Shown: positions 43,452 through 52,849 of the stretch, piece after piece
Position numbering within the stretch: position 1 is the first letter of the stretch
How the letters are laid out: the number at the start of each line of letters is the position of its first letter
From: Cytophagaceae bacterium
GTDB lineage: Bacteria; Bacteroidota; Bacteroidia; Cytophagales; Spirosomataceae
Length of the DNA: 64,000 nucleotides
Direction of reading: 5' to 3'
NCBI GenBank assembly: GCA_027486845.1
Contig: JAIXOL010000049.1
Location: 48,404-112,403, forward strand
The notes under the pieces: generated by a model
What the model was told of the DNA's origin: nothing
The model's database searches: none
The model's input: the letters and a program-made list of their open reading frames with translations, nothing else
Made by a program: the position numbers and the translations under genes

Positions 43452-44723
43452 ATGGAAAACTTATCCAAACTCCGTATGATAGCTATCTTGTTGATAATCA
43501 GTCAATTGACTTTTGCTCAAAAAGACAGAAAGAAAGATGACCGCTACGGTTACCATTTTCGAGGAAAACATCAGAAAATTGCTAAATTTAACTTTGACTT
43601 ACACGCCAATCTCATCGTTTTGAAAGCTCAACTTGATGGTTCAGATACTCTTCGTTTTATACTTGATACAGGCGTTAGTTCAACAATCATTACCGATCCC
43701 AAACGAGCATTGACTTTGGGGGTTCAATACGTGCGTCGTGTGAAAATTGCAGGTGCTGGTGAAGGAGAGCCTCTCATGGCTAATGTATCAATTGGTCATA
43801 CAATCCGAATCGGAGATGTGATTGCTCGTCAGCAAAGTTTGGTAGTTTTAGATAATGATGTCCTACAATTATCAGAGTTTTTGGGCCTACCGATTCACGG
43901 AATTTTTGGACATGATATTTTTAGCAATTTTGTCGTCACAATTAATTTTGAAAATAAAAAACTAACACTCACCGACCCTAAAAAATTCAAGTACAAAAAA
44001 TCAATGGGTACGCAATATCCTATTGTTTTGACTCAGTCGAAGCCATATACAGATGCGATTGCGATGGTGAGCAACGACCAAAAACTTATTCCGATGCGAT
44101 TAGTTATCGATACAGGTGCGGGCCATGCTCTCTTGCTAAATGCGGGCGAAAAAGAACCGATTCATCTCCCCGATAGAGTCATGCGTGCCAATTTAGGGCG
44201 TGGATTGAATGGTGAAATCAACGGAAATATTGGTCGTGTTGATAAAATCAAGATGGGAAGTATCGAAATGAAAAACATTTTGGCTTCGTTCCCTGATAGT
44301 TTATCTTTTAGTATGAAATTCACTGCGGATGATACCAAACGTCAAGGTAGTATTGGTTGCGAATTATTACGTCGCTTCACCGTAACGCTCAATTATCGTG
44401 ATGGCTACATGATTATGAAGCCTTTACGAAACCGCATGAAAGAAACATTTGAGCACGACATGAGTGGCTTAGATTTACGAGCCAAAGGAACAGATTTTGA
44501 TCAATATGTAGTAAATAAAGTTATCGAAGGCTCTCCTGCCTATGTTGCGGGTTTAGAAGAAGGCGACGAATTGATTTTTGTGAATAATCAGAATGTGAAA
44601 GACATGAGTATCAGCGAAATATACAAAATTCTATCACGTAAGGAAGGCAAGGAAGTGGAGTTTTTCTTCAGAAGAAAAGGAGAATTGAAAGTAGCAACAT
44701 TCAATTTGAAACGAATGATTTAA
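43452..44723 (+). CDS. Exported aspartyl protease with two retropepsin repeats and PDZ
   Basis: A 423-residue protein with a signal peptide (ILLIISQLTFAQ). It carries two retropepsin-like halves, with DTG motifs in FILDTGVSSTIITD and LVIDTGAGHALLL, so both catalytic aspartates may come from one chain. Residues 340-415 form a PDZ domain (SPAYVAGLEEGDELIFVNNQ, FFRRKGELKVATFNL). It is a periplasmic or outer-surface peptidase of unknown substrate. Divergent from the SDR gene of the six-gene operon. Confidence 0.88.
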   Translation: MENLSKLRMIAILLIISQLTFAQKDRKKDDRYGYHFRGKHQKIAKFNFDLHANLIVLKAQLDGSDTLRFILDTGVSSTIITDPKRALTLGVQYVRRVKIAGAGEGEPLMANVSIGHTIRIGDVIARQQSLVVLDNDVLQLSEFLGLPIHGIFGHDIFSNFVVTINFENKKLTLTDPKKFKYKKSMGTQYPIVLTQSKPYTDAIAMVSNDQKLIPMRLVIDTGAGHALLLNAGEKEPIHLPDRVMRANLGRGLNGEINGNIGRVDKIKMGSIEMKNILASFPDSLSFSMKFTADDTKRQGSIGCELLRRFTVTLNYRDGYMIMKPLRNRMKETFEHDMSGLDLRAKGTDFDQYVVNKVIEGSPAYVAGLEEGDELIFVNNQNVKDMSISEIYKILSRKEGKEVEFFFRRKGELKVATFNLKRMI

Positions 44724-44730
44724 GGAGTTT

Positions 44731-44763
44731 AAGGAAGCCATCGCTTTAAGCGAAGACTTCCTT
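44731..44763. terminator. Hairpin between convergent genes
   Basis: AAGGAAG (44731-44737) pairs with CTTCCTT (44757-44763), with an inner TCGC/GCGA stem. It lies between the convergent protease and nuclease genes and probably ends both transcripts, although no long T-tract follows. Confidence 0.6.
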
Positions 44764-44771
44764 ATGAAGTA

Positions 44772-45833
44772 CTACTGAATCTTTGTCCAATCACTCCAAC
44801 TGCTATTTGCTTCAAGTTTTGTCTGAATATCTGTAGGAAGTTTTGCAAAGAAATCTAAGCCTGTCGCTTTTTCAACCTCATCTACCGAAACTACATAACT
44901 ATTCATTTTTTTGCTAAAAAGTGCTTCATTTGGCAATAAAAACGCTATCATGCGAGGTTTTTTATCAGATTTTGGCTGATAAAATAGTACAATCTTATAA
45001 AAATACTCAGGTACAGCCACATTATTATATCGCCCGATTGTTGGTAAACCTTTTCTTAAAACAGGGCCAGTTACAACAAAAACTTCCTCATCTCGCACCG
45101 CCCAACCACGTACTCTTTCTTCAATGTTTTCCCAAATTCCACGATTAAAATCAGGTACTTGTGGACAAATATTGCTCATAAAAAAAGTTTCGTTCATTAA
45201 TTCTTGACAGCATTTAAAATCTGCAGCGGGTAGCATGTGTCCACGGTCGTAGCCTGTATTGCTATAATCACCCGTAAGAGCTGAATTATCTTTTACTTTT
45301 CGATCCGGAATAAATTGATTTCCAGCTCTATTTGCAATTCCCTTCGTATATTCTCCACGAAGCTTATAAGCTACCCAAGCAGGCACTTCGTAGTCTTCTT
45401 CGTAACGGAGTGTGTAATTTTTGTGCTTAATAATTTCGTCACTCTTACGAATAGCTGGAAGTGCAAAATCGGGAATTTCACCATTATCGCTGCTTTCTTC
45501 TTGCTTATCAGAATTAAAAACTTTGTTTTTTATTCTATCAAAAATCGAAGAATCATCTTCTTTTTCTTGCTTATCATTACTTTTTTGTTTGGTATTTATA
45601 TTACTTGCCGTTGCTACATCGTCGTACTTTTCATCGCCTTTAGTAGCGGTTGCTTCGATATCTGGTTCTGGTGATTTATATGGATTTTTCTCTTCTGATA
45701 TTGGGTTTGTTGATTCAAAAACTTCAGTAATTACATTCCAAAGATTACCAATTGGGCCTGATTTTTCTTTGAAATAAAGAAAATATCCAATACTAAAAAA
45801 TATTAAAATAAGAATTATACGATTAGATTTCAT
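44772..45833 (-). CDS. Membrane-anchored DNA/RNA non-specific endonuclease (NUC1 type)
   Basis: A 353-residue protein with an N-terminal transmembrane anchor (IILILIFFSIGYFLYF) and a charged linker of about 120 residues rich in Lys, Glu, Ser and Asp. The C-terminal endonuclease_NS domain carries the catalytic DRGHM motif (GYDRGHMLPAADF) and an Asn in FFMSNICPQ. It probably degrades extracellular nucleic acid. The linker shows no repeat that I can identify. Confidence 0.9.
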   Translation of the reverse strand: MKSNRIILILIFFSIGYFLYFKEKSGPIGNLWNVITEVFESTNPISEEKNPYKSPEPDIEATATKGDEKYDDVATASNINTKQKSNDKQEKEDDSSIFDRIKNKVFNSDKQEESSDNGEIPDFALPAIRKSDEIIKHKNYTLRYEEDYEVPAWVAYKLRGEYTKGIANRAGNQFIPDRKVKDNSALTGDYSNTGYDRGHMLPAADFKCCQELMNETFFMSNICPQVPDFNRGIWENIEERVRGWAVRDEEVFVVTGPVLRKGLPTIGRYNNVAVPEYFYKIVLFYQPKSDKKPRMIAFLLPNEALFSKKMNSYVVSVDEVEKATGLDFFAKLPTDIQTKLEANSSWSDWTKIQ

Positions 45834-45948
45834 GAGCCTTTAATTAAGCCTTTCCTATCAGAGAGGGTTTGGTGAGGATTTTTTTGCAAGTTTACAACAA
45901 AACACATTAAATTGTTGCATTTCTTAAAATATTAAATTTTTTAAGAAC

Positions 45949-45981
45949 TTTGTTTCAAATCATTTTTTGCTTATATCTTTG
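45949..45981 (+). promoter_or_regulatory. Bacteroidota-type promoter
   Basis: TTTG at 45949-45952 and TATCTTTG at 45974-45981, separated by 21 bp, match TTTG-N20/21-TAnnTTTG. It lies 25 bp before the start codon at 46007. Confidence 0.65.
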
Positions 45982-46006
45982 TTATCTTAACCTTAATTTA
46001 TCAATA

Positions 46007-47830
46007 ATGACGCAAAACATCATTAAAAAAATCATTTTTTGTAGCCTTTGGGCAAGTACAACTTACGCCCAACAAATGCTTCCACTTAATGATTTGTCCG
46101 CGTTTCGCCCAATCAAAGAAAATTGGAGTATCGTTGGCGGTATCACTGCAAGTATCAATCAAACAAATATGACTACAACCGAAGCTGGCACAGGAATTCT
46201 ATCATGCAAGCACGAAATCGGGAAGTATGGCATTGAAAAAGATATTGTGACCATAATGGAACACGGAGATTTAGATCTTGACCTTGATTTCATAATGGCA
46301 AAAGGCTCTAATTCGGGCATTTATTTACAAGGCCGCTACGAAATTCAGCTGAATGATAGTTGGGGAAAGAAAAATCCAAAATTTGGTGATTCTGGAGGAA
46401 TTTATGAGCGTTGGGATGAATCAAAACCCGAAGGCTCGAAAGGTTATCAAGGTATCGCTCCACGCTTAAATGTGGCAAAAGCACCTGGTTTGTGGCAAAA
46501 TATCAAAATTTCCTTTCAAGCACCACGCTTCGATGCCGCAGGAAAGAAAATCAGTAATGCCAAAATCTTGTCAATCATCTTGAATGGTGTTTTAATTCAC
46601 GAAAATGTCGAACTCACAGGCCCGACTCGTGGTACAATGATAGATAATGAAGTTTTACAAGGCCCATTACGTTTTCAAGGCGACCACGGCAATGTGGCTT
46701 TTCGCAATATTAAATACAAAAGTTTTAATCAAAAATCTCTTACTTTTAAAGATTTGAAATTTGGTGTTTATAAAGGAAATTTCCGAACAGTTGCTGACAT
46801 TGAGAAAATCAAACCTGAAACAAGCGGAAATGTTGCCCTCCTAAATTGGAATGTGAGCAATGCTGAAAATGAGTTTGCCGTTAAATATGTTGGCAAAATC
46901 AATGTGCCAGATGCTGGAAAATATACTTTTACGGCCGTTCACGGTGGAAACACCCAATTGAAAATCAACGGTGTAGATGCATTTAAAAATGGCTGGTTAA
47001 ATTCAGGTGAAAGTCGCCAAACAATGATTGAGCTTCCAGCGGGCGATGTTGATTTTGAAATGTATTATTGGAAAGCTGATGGATGGTTAGCACCAGCTTT
47101 GGGGCTTTATGCTGAATCAGCAACGATTCGTAAGCAAGCACTTCACTACGCTAACTCTACTTTGGTGGCTAATCCAACTTCACCAATCATGCTCAGTCCG
47201 ACTACTGAGCCAGTGATTTTTCGTTCATTCATGGATATTCGTGAAGGCCAAAAAGGCAAAAGAGTTGTTCACGCAGTTTCAGTCGGAAACAAAGAAAATA
47301 TCCACTATACTTATGATTTAGACAATGCTGCTTTGTTCCAAATCTGGAAAGGTGGTTTTTTGAATACTACACCAATGTGGAACGACCGTGGTGATGGTAG
47401 TTCAAAACCATTGGGAAGTTTGACTGCTCTCGGTGATGCTCCACTTTTGAATGTGCTGGGTTCTGCTACTGCTGCATGGAGTGAATTAGATGCTACTTAT
47501 CGCCCACGTGGATATGAATTAGATGAAGCAGGTCATCCAACATTTAAGTATGATTACGCAGGTTTAAACGTATCGGATAAAAGTATACCAAGCGAAGACG
47601 GCAAAATGTTCAGGCGTGAGATTGTGGTAAAAGGTTCATCAGCAAATCTTTACGCACGATTAGCAGTTGCACAAAATATCACAAAATTGAGTGATGGTAT
47701 GTATATTATCGGTGAAAACAGCTACTACATAAAAGTAATTGAAGGTACACCGAGCATCCGTGAGTCGGCAGGAATGAAAGAATTGGTACTTCCTGTGGGT
47801 GAGAAAATTACCTATTCGATTATTTGGTAG
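46007..47830 (+). CDS. DUF1080 3-keto-disaccharide hydrolase with PA14-like domain
   Basis: A 607-residue exported protein. Residues 20-245 are a DUF1080 laminin-G-like domain (LPLNDLSAFRPIKENWSIVGG, GSNSGIYLQGRYEIQLNDS, LQGPLRFQGDHGNVAFRNI), the fold of 3-keto-glycoside-cleaving enzymes. Residues 260-370 form a PA14-like region (FAVKYVGKINVPDAGKYTF, GDVDFEMYYWKADGWLAPALGL). The remaining C-terminus is not assigned. A signal peptide ending STTYAQ is clear from the start at 46007. It precedes a c-type cytochrome protein that may be the electron acceptor for the oxidation step. Confidence 0.87.
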   Translation: MTQNIIKKIIFCSLWASTTYAQQMLPLNDLSAFRPIKENWSIVGGITASINQTNMTTTEAGTGILSCKHEIGKYGIEKDIVTIMEHGDLDLDLDFIMAKGSNSGIYLQGRYEIQLNDSWGKKNPKFGDSGGIYERWDESKPEGSKGYQGIAPRLNVAKAPGLWQNIKISFQAPRFDAAGKKISNAKILSIILNGVLIHENVELTGPTRGTMIDNEVLQGPLRFQGDHGNVAFRNIKYKSFNQKSLTFKDLKFGVYKGNFRTVADIEKIKPETSGNVALLNWNVSNAENEFAVKYVGKINVPDAGKYTFTAVHGGNTQLKINGVDAFKNGWLNSGESRQTMIELPAGDVDFEMYYWKADGWLAPALGLYAESATIRKQALHYANSTLVANPTSPIMLSPTTEPVIFRSFMDIREGQKGKRVVHAVSVGNKENIHYTYDLDNAALFQIWKGGFLNTTPMWNDRGDGSSKPLGSLTALGDAPLLNVLGSATAAWSELDATYRPRGYELDEAGHPTFKYDYAGLNVSDKSIPSEDGKMFRREIVVKGSSANLYARLAVAQNITKLSDGMYIIGENSYYIKVIEGTPSIRESAGMKELVLPVGEKITYSIIW

Positions 47831-47938
47831 ATACTCAGATAAAGTAATAGTTTGTAAGCAAAATGCTTTTAATAATGCTTAAATTTTGATTAAAAAATGC
47901 TTAGAGCGTATTGCTTAAAGCATATAGCGAATAAAAAA

Positions 47939-49858
47939 ATGAAAAACGTCATAAAAATATTTATTTCTCTACTAACATTTTCAAGTGTATTTGCTCAAAA
48001 TACTGCTGAAAATGAGTACTACCGCATCATTACGCTGCCCGTTCCAGAAGGGGTGCTTTTGGAAGTGGGTGGTATTACAACAATGCCTTCAGGTGATGTT
48101 GCCTTAGCTACTCGCCGTGGCGATATTTGGATTATCAACAATGCGTACATGAATACTGGTACTGCTCCTTATTACCGAAAATTTGCGAGTGGTTTGCACG
48201 AAATTTTGGGGCTTGTTTATAAAAATGGTTCATTTTATTGTGCTCAACGTGGCGAATTAACCAAATTGACTGATAAAAATGGCGATGGTCGTGCCGATTC
48301 TTACGAAACTGTGGCTAATCTACCAATTTCGGGGCATTACCACGAATATACTTATGGTCCTAAATTAATGCCTGATGGGTCTATGATTATTACTGGAAAT
48401 GTAGCTTTTGGTGATGAAGAATGGTGGAGAGGCGAGAGTCGCCGTCCAGGTAGGGGATGGGCAATGAAGATTTCGGAAGATGGGAAAGTGGAGCCTTATG
48501 CAACGGGTATGCGTTCTCCGTGTGGAATCGGTGCTATTGATGGCGAATTTTGGTACGGCGATAACCAAGGCGACTGGATGGGTTCGGGCTTTATTGCTCA
48601 AGTAAATAAAGGCGATTTTATGGGGCATCCAGCAGGTTTACGTTGGACCAGCGAACCTAATTCACCAGTAAAACTAACGACCGAACAACTTTATGCTAAA
48701 ATCGACCCTCGTAAAACTAGAGATGCCAATGGCTATTATATAAAGCCCGAAAATATCGAAACTGAGCGTGGAAAGTATCTTTTTGAAATGAAAAAAGACG
48801 TTCCAGAGCTAAAATTACCAGCTGTTTGGTTGCCTCATGGTGTTGTGGGTATTTCTACTTCTGAAATCATTAAAGACGCAACAAATGGTGCTTTTGGGCC
48901 GTTTACAGGTCAGCTTTTTGTAGGCGACCAAGGAAAAAGTAACCTAACGAGAGTTTTTATTGAAAAAATAAATGGTGAATATCAAGGGGCGGCATTTCCT
49001 TTTAAAGACGGTTTTCAGTCTGGAACGTTACGTATGGTTTTTGGTAATGACGGTTCAATGTTTGTGGGAGAAACTAATCGTGGCTGGGGTTCGGCAGGCA
49101 CAACAACTGCAGGTATCGAACGCTTGGTTTGGACAGGAAAAATACCTTTTGAAATGAAAACTATGAAAGCCACACCTGATGGTTTTGAAGTTGAGTTTAC
49201 GAAGCCTGTCAATAAAGCAACAGCTGCAGATTTTAAGAACTATCAAATCCGTAGTTTTATTTATAAATATCAAGCAGTCTATGGAAGTCCGACTGTTGAT
49301 GAGAAATTTTTGACCGTAAAAGGTTTAAAAATATCAGATGATGGCTTAAAAGTAAGATTATTGGTTGATGGCCTGCGTGAGCATTATATTCACGAACTAA
49401 AAGCTAATGGAGTAAAAGACGTTGATGGTAAAACGCTTTTGCACGGTTTGGCATTTTATACACTCAATAATATTCCGACTGGAGAAAAAATAAGTAGCTA
49501 TTCGCCACGTCCTGCCAATTTAAAAGTAAATACAACCGCAAAAGCTGCTGTAAAACTTTCAACACCAGATGATGTGAAAGCCAAGAAAGTCATTGCAAAA
49601 GCACCTACTTTTGAGGAAGTGAAACCTTTATTACAAAAACATACTTGTTTAGCTTGTCATCAATCAGATAAGCGTATGGTTGGTCCAGCATATAAAGATG
49701 TGGCAAAAAGAAATTATTCAAACGAAAAAATTGTAGAATTAATTTATAAACCACAGCCCAAAAACTGGCCAGAATATGCTACTGAGATGGCTCCAATGCC
49801 GCAAGTTCCAAGAGCAGATGCCTTGAAGATTGCCACTTGGATAAATTCATTGAAATAG
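47939..49858 (+). CDS. Exported beta-propeller protein with c-type cytochrome domain
   Basis: A 639-residue protein with a signal peptide (VIKIFISLLTFSSVFAQ). Residues 20-390 form a sorbosone/glucose-dehydrogenase-like propeller (VGGITTMPSGDVALATRRGD, LVYKNGSFYCAQRGELTKL). The end holds one cytochrome c domain, with the heme motif CLACH (KHTCLACHQSDKRMVGPAYKDVA) and an axial Met in EMAPMPQ. It likely oxidises a sugar or passes electrons from its oxidation. Start at 47939 is chosen for the signal peptide. Gap to the upstream gene contains GCTTAAAGC-type words. Confidence 0.85.
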   Translation: MKNVIKIFISLLTFSSVFAQNTAENEYYRIITLPVPEGVLLEVGGITTMPSGDVALATRRGDIWIINNAYMNTGTAPYYRKFASGLHEILGLVYKNGSFYCAQRGELTKLTDKNGDGRADSYETVANLPISGHYHEYTYGPKLMPDGSMIITGNVAFGDEEWWRGESRRPGRGWAMKISEDGKVEPYATGMRSPCGIGAIDGEFWYGDNQGDWMGSGFIAQVNKGDFMGHPAGLRWTSEPNSPVKLTTEQLYAKIDPRKTRDANGYYIKPENIETERGKYLFEMKKDVPELKLPAVWLPHGVVGISTSEIIKDATNGAFGPFTGQLFVGDQGKSNLTRVFIEKINGEYQGAAFPFKDGFQSGTLRMVFGNDGSMFVGETNRGWGSAGTTTAGIERLVWTGKIPFEMKTMKATPDGFEVEFTKPVNKATAADFKNYQIRSFIYKYQAVYGSPTVDEKFLTVKGLKISDDGLKVRLLVDGLREHYIHELKANGVKDVDGKTLLHGLAFYTLNNIPTGEKISSYSPRPANLKVNTTAKAAVKLSTPDDVKAKKVIAKAPTFEEVKPLLQKHTCLACHQSDKRMVGPAYKDVAKRNYSNEKIVELIYKPQPKNWPEYATEMAPMPQVPRADALKIATWINSLK

Positions 49859-49871
49859 GAAGATTAGAAAC

Positions 49872-49909
49872 AAAAATGCCCTTTAAGAAAACTCTTAAAG
49901 GGCATTTTT
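49872..49909. terminator. Bidirectional hairpin terminator
   Basis: A 17-bp stem (49872-49888 with 49893-49909) around an AAAC loop, with an A-run and T-run at the ends. It lies between the convergent cytochrome and DUF1080 genes. Confidence 0.93.
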
Positions 49910-49926
49910 TTGATTCATTCAATAAA

Positions 49927-50790
49927 CTACTTCTTTTGTTTCTTTTTGTAAACACAAGAAGTATTAACAGATTTTACGTAGTATGATTTGTAATTGGTTG
50001 CCTTTGGGTCGGTGCATCCACAAAGATTCAACAATTCAACTTTGCGAAAATCAACGGGGTGACTTTCACTTTGAAGAGATATAGAACCTTCTTTCAATAA
50101 TTTCACTTCTGCCATTAATTTTTGATCGTGTCCGCTTACGTTCCCACCTCCAATTTGTGGTTGCAAATATTCTAGAACTTTCTCACCATTTACATAATGA
50201 ATAATTGCTGAATCACCCAAAACAGTCACTTCTGCTCTAACCCATTGGTCGCCATCGTAGGTTTTTGAGGTTGAATTAATACAGTGACGCTTATCAAATT
50301 TGTTTTCATAAACAATATTTGTTCCAGGCGTACAAACATTGCAAGTCGTTCGACTTCCTTTTCCTAAACCACCTAATAATTGGACTTCAATCGAAATCGG
50401 AAAATCTTGGTCTTTACCCATGCTTTCGGGCGTTTGGCCATGAACCATAATACCACTATTTCGAGTCGCCCAACCAGGCCCTTCGATGGCTTGGTCGCCT
50501 ACAAATCTGTATTCAACCGCAATTTTGTAATAAGAGAATTTATCTGAGTAAAAAATATGCCCAAAACGTTCATTGAATGCAGGATATGCACTTGCATCGT
50601 ATCTGACTTTCATCAGACCATCTTCCACTTTGAAAGTATTGCCATAATTATTATTGAGTTCGTAGTTTCTGATTTTTACTTTCCATCCGTCAAGATTTTT
50701 GCCGTTGAAGAGCTGTTTCCATTCTTTTTTATCAACTTCTTGAGCGAATGTAAACAATGGAAATAACAAAAAAATGATTAGTTTTTTCAT
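49927..50790 (-). CDS. DUF1080 3-keto-disaccharide hydrolase
   Basis: A 287-residue exported protein with signal peptide (LIIFLLFPLFTFAQ). It is a single DUF1080 domain: WKQLFNGKNLDGWKVKI, RNSGIMVHGQTPESMGKDQ, FPISIEVQLLG, and the closing SISLQSESHPVDFRKVELL. Residues 240-287 carry a tail with four cysteines, LCGCTDPKATNYK and SVNTSCVYKK. It is the second protein of this family within 5 kb, convergent with the propeller-cytochrome gene. Confidence 0.9.
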   Translation of the reverse strand: MKKLIIFLLFPLFTFAQEVDKKEWKQLFNGKNLDGWKVKIRNYELNNNYGNTFKVEDGLMKVRYDASAYPAFNERFGHIFYSDKFSYYKIAVEYRFVGDQAIEGPGWATRNSGIMVHGQTPESMGKDQDFPISIEVQLLGGLGKGSRTTCNVCTPGTNIVYENKFDKRHCINSTSKTYDGDQWVRAEVTVLGDSAIIHYVNGEKVLEYLQPQIGGGNVSGHDQKLMAEVKLLKEGSISLQSESHPVDFRKVELLNLCGCTDPKATNYKSYYVKSVNTSCVYKKKQKK

Positions 50791-50891
50791 AGAAAATGAG
50801 TTTTATAGAGGTTATAAAAGATGGTCAAATAAATGTTTGGAAAGATACGAAAGAAAAATAAAATGTAGAAATTAAACACAGCAAGAATTCA

Positions 50892-50936
50892 ACTAAGTGC
50901 AACTCCGTGTACTTAGTATCTTATCGGACCGCCGAT
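50892..50936. repeat. Two adjacent short palindromes
   Basis: ACTAAGT (50892-50898) pairs with ACTTAGT (50911-50917), and ATCGG-ACCG-CCGAT lies at 50923-50936. The latter resembles the GGACCGCCGAAGCGG word at 1765-1779 and the CGGTTCGCCGAAGCG word near 39064. Confidence 0.55.
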
Positions 50937-50967
50937 GCGAAAAAAAAATATGTTTCCGAACTAAAAA

Positions 50968-52518
50968 TTACCCAATCTCAATTTCATCGCCCAATTTATT
51001 GAGGAAATGAAATTCGGTAATACCAATAGAAGAATCTTTGACGAGTTTTACCCATATTCTATATTTTAAGAACCATTTCATTTGTTTTGAAATAAGTCCT
51101 TCTCGATAATAGGCATAGATAAACGGATGTAGTACAATGCTTATACCACTTTCGTTTTGTTTTGAAAGTATATAATCAAGGTTGTTTTCAATCAAATCTG
51201 TAACGATGATGCTTGCCTGAATCGTACCTGTTCCGCTACAAGTAGGGCAGGTTTCACGAGTAACAATGTTCATTTCAGGACGAACACGTTGACGAGTGAT
51301 TTGGAGTAAACCAAATTTTGAAATCGGAAGAATTGTATATTTAGAGCGGTCGCCTTTCATTTCTTCTTTCATTGCTTCCTGAATTAAGCGACGGTTTTCG
51401 CTTTTCTTCATATCAATGAAATCGACGACGATAATTCCTCCCATATCACGCATACGCAACTGACGACACAACTCTTTAGCAGCTTCTAAGTTTACAGCCA
51501 ATGCTGTTGACTCTTGGTCATCTTCTTGCGTTGATTTATTGCCGCTGTTTACGTCAATTACATGGAGTGCTTCCGTGTGTTCGATAATCAAATAGCCACC
51601 ATTTTGTAAGCTAACCGATCGACCAAACAATGATTTTATTTGTTTTTCAATACCGTATTGCTCAAAAAGTTTATTTTTGCCCGTGTGGAGTTTAAGGATT
51701 TTCTCTTTATCGGGTGCAATGGTATGCAAGAAAGTTTTTACGCCTTCAAAATTTTCTTTTGTATCAACATAAATATTGTCGAAATCATCATTGAGCATAT
51801 CTCTCAAAATTGACGAAGCTCGACCCATTTCACTGATGATACGGTCACGTGGCTTAGCATCACGCAAAGCCTTCATTCCCTCTTCCCATTTTTCTACACA
51901 AAACTCAATATCACGGCTTAGTTCTTCCATGTCTTTTCCTTCGGCTACTGTCCGTACAATCACTGCAAAGTTTTCGGGCTTCACCGACGACACCATTTTG
52001 TGTAATCTTTGACGTTCTTGCTTATTAGTAATTTTCTTAGAAATATTAACCGAATTGCCGAAAGGCACTAAAACCACATTTCGTCCTGCAATCGAAATGT
52101 CGCAAGAAAGACGTGGCCCTTTTGTTGATATTGGCTCTTTAACGACCTGTACAAGTACTGGCGTGTTTTTTGAAATAACATCATTAATTTTGCCAAATTT
52201 TTCGATTTCGGGTTCCATTTTAAAACCTTTCAAACGAAGATTAACCGGGCGTTTAGCAATAACGTCTTTTACGAATTTATTTAGAGAATTGTACGAAATA
52301 ATTTCGTTATAGTGAAGAAAACCATCTTTATCATATCCAACATCAACAAAAGCGGCATTATTTCCTTGCACAACTTTCTTGACTACCCCCAAATAGATAT
52401 CTCCGACGGAAAACTGGTGTTCCGTCTCGTCAAAGTGATATTCGATTAATCGCTTGTCTTGAACAAGGGCTATTCTATCACCTTTCTGTGTGGTACTGAT
52501 ATATAATTCGTTGCTCAA
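50968..52518 (-). CDS. rng: RNase E/G-family ribonuclease
   Basis: A 516-residue endoribonuclease G-type protein that processes 16S rRNA and degrades mRNA. N-terminal S1 domain (VGDIYLGVVKKVVQGNNAAFVDVGYDKDGFLHYNE), RNase H-like and DNase I-like core with IHVIDVNSGNKS and VVDFIDM (metal-binding aspartates), and the zinc-link cysteines in CPTCSGTG. Length is near that of RNase G rather than long RNase E. It is preceded by the 29-residue ribosomal-type protein and may share its promoter. Confidence 0.95.
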   Translation of the reverse strand: MSNELYISTTQKGDRIALVQDKRLIEYHFDETEHQFSVGDIYLGVVKKVVQGNNAAFVDVGYDKDGFLHYNEIISYNSLNKFVKDVIAKRPVNLRLKGFKMEPEIEKFGKINDVISKNTPVLVQVVKEPISTKGPRLSCDISIAGRNVVLVPFGNSVNISKKITNKQERQRLHKMVSSVKPENFAVIVRTVAEGKDMEELSRDIEFCVEKWEEGMKALRDAKPRDRIISEMGRASSILRDMLNDDFDNIYVDTKENFEGVKTFLHTIAPDKEKILKLHTGKNKLFEQYGIEKQIKSLFGRSVSLQNGGYLIIEHTEALHVIDVNSGNKSTQEDDQESTALAVNLEAAKELCRQLRMRDMGGIIVVDFIDMKKSENRRLIQEAMKEEMKGDRSKYTILPISKFGLLQITRQRVRPEMNIVTRETCPTCSGTGTIQASIIVTDLIENNLDYILSKQNESGISIVLHPFIYAYYREGLISKQMKWFLKYRIWVKLVKDSSIGITEFHFLNKLGDEIEIG

Positions 52519-52631
52519 AGGTGAGGTAGAATCGAGGGGTTAATGAATAATGATTTGTCTATAAAAAGGGGATTGGTTTAGCAGAATTAGATTTCACTTA
52601 AGGAAAATAATGCTGCTAAACCTAAGAAAAA

Positions 52632-52721
52632 TTATTTTTTCTTATGACGATTCTTTCTAAGACGCTTCTTTCTTTTGTGCGTGGCCATTTTATGACCTTT
52701 TCTTTTCTTTCCGCAAGGCAT
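52632..52721 (-). CDS. 29-residue AURKAIP1/COX24-like basic protein
   Basis: A tiny, very basic protein: MPCGKKRKGHKMATHKRKKR followed by LRKNRHKKK. It matches the short AURKAIP1/COX24-domain proteins widespread in Bacteroidota, related to mitochondrial ribosomal protein mS38, so a ribosome-associated role is likely. It is too short for routine gene callers. A strong promoter (52818-52849) lies about 100 bp upstream, and rng follows 113 bp downstream. Confidence 0.85.
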   Translation of the reverse strand: MPCGKKRKGHKMATHKRKKRLRKNRHKKK

Positions 52722-52817
52722 GATAGTAATAATTTATTTTCCCGAAGGATTATTTGAAATTTATTTTTTCTTAGTTAACTCATTCAAAAAATCTAAATGA
52801 GGTTTTTCATCGAACCG

Positions 52818-52849
52818 CAAAGATAACAAATTATTTTAAACTCTCCAAA
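52818..52849 (-). promoter_or_regulatory. Bacteroidota-type promoter for the 29-residue gene and rng
   Basis: On the minus strand TTTG (52846-52849) is followed after 20 bp by TATCTTTG (52818-52825), matching the consensus exactly. It overlaps the 3' end of the upstream TPR gene. Confidence 0.7.
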
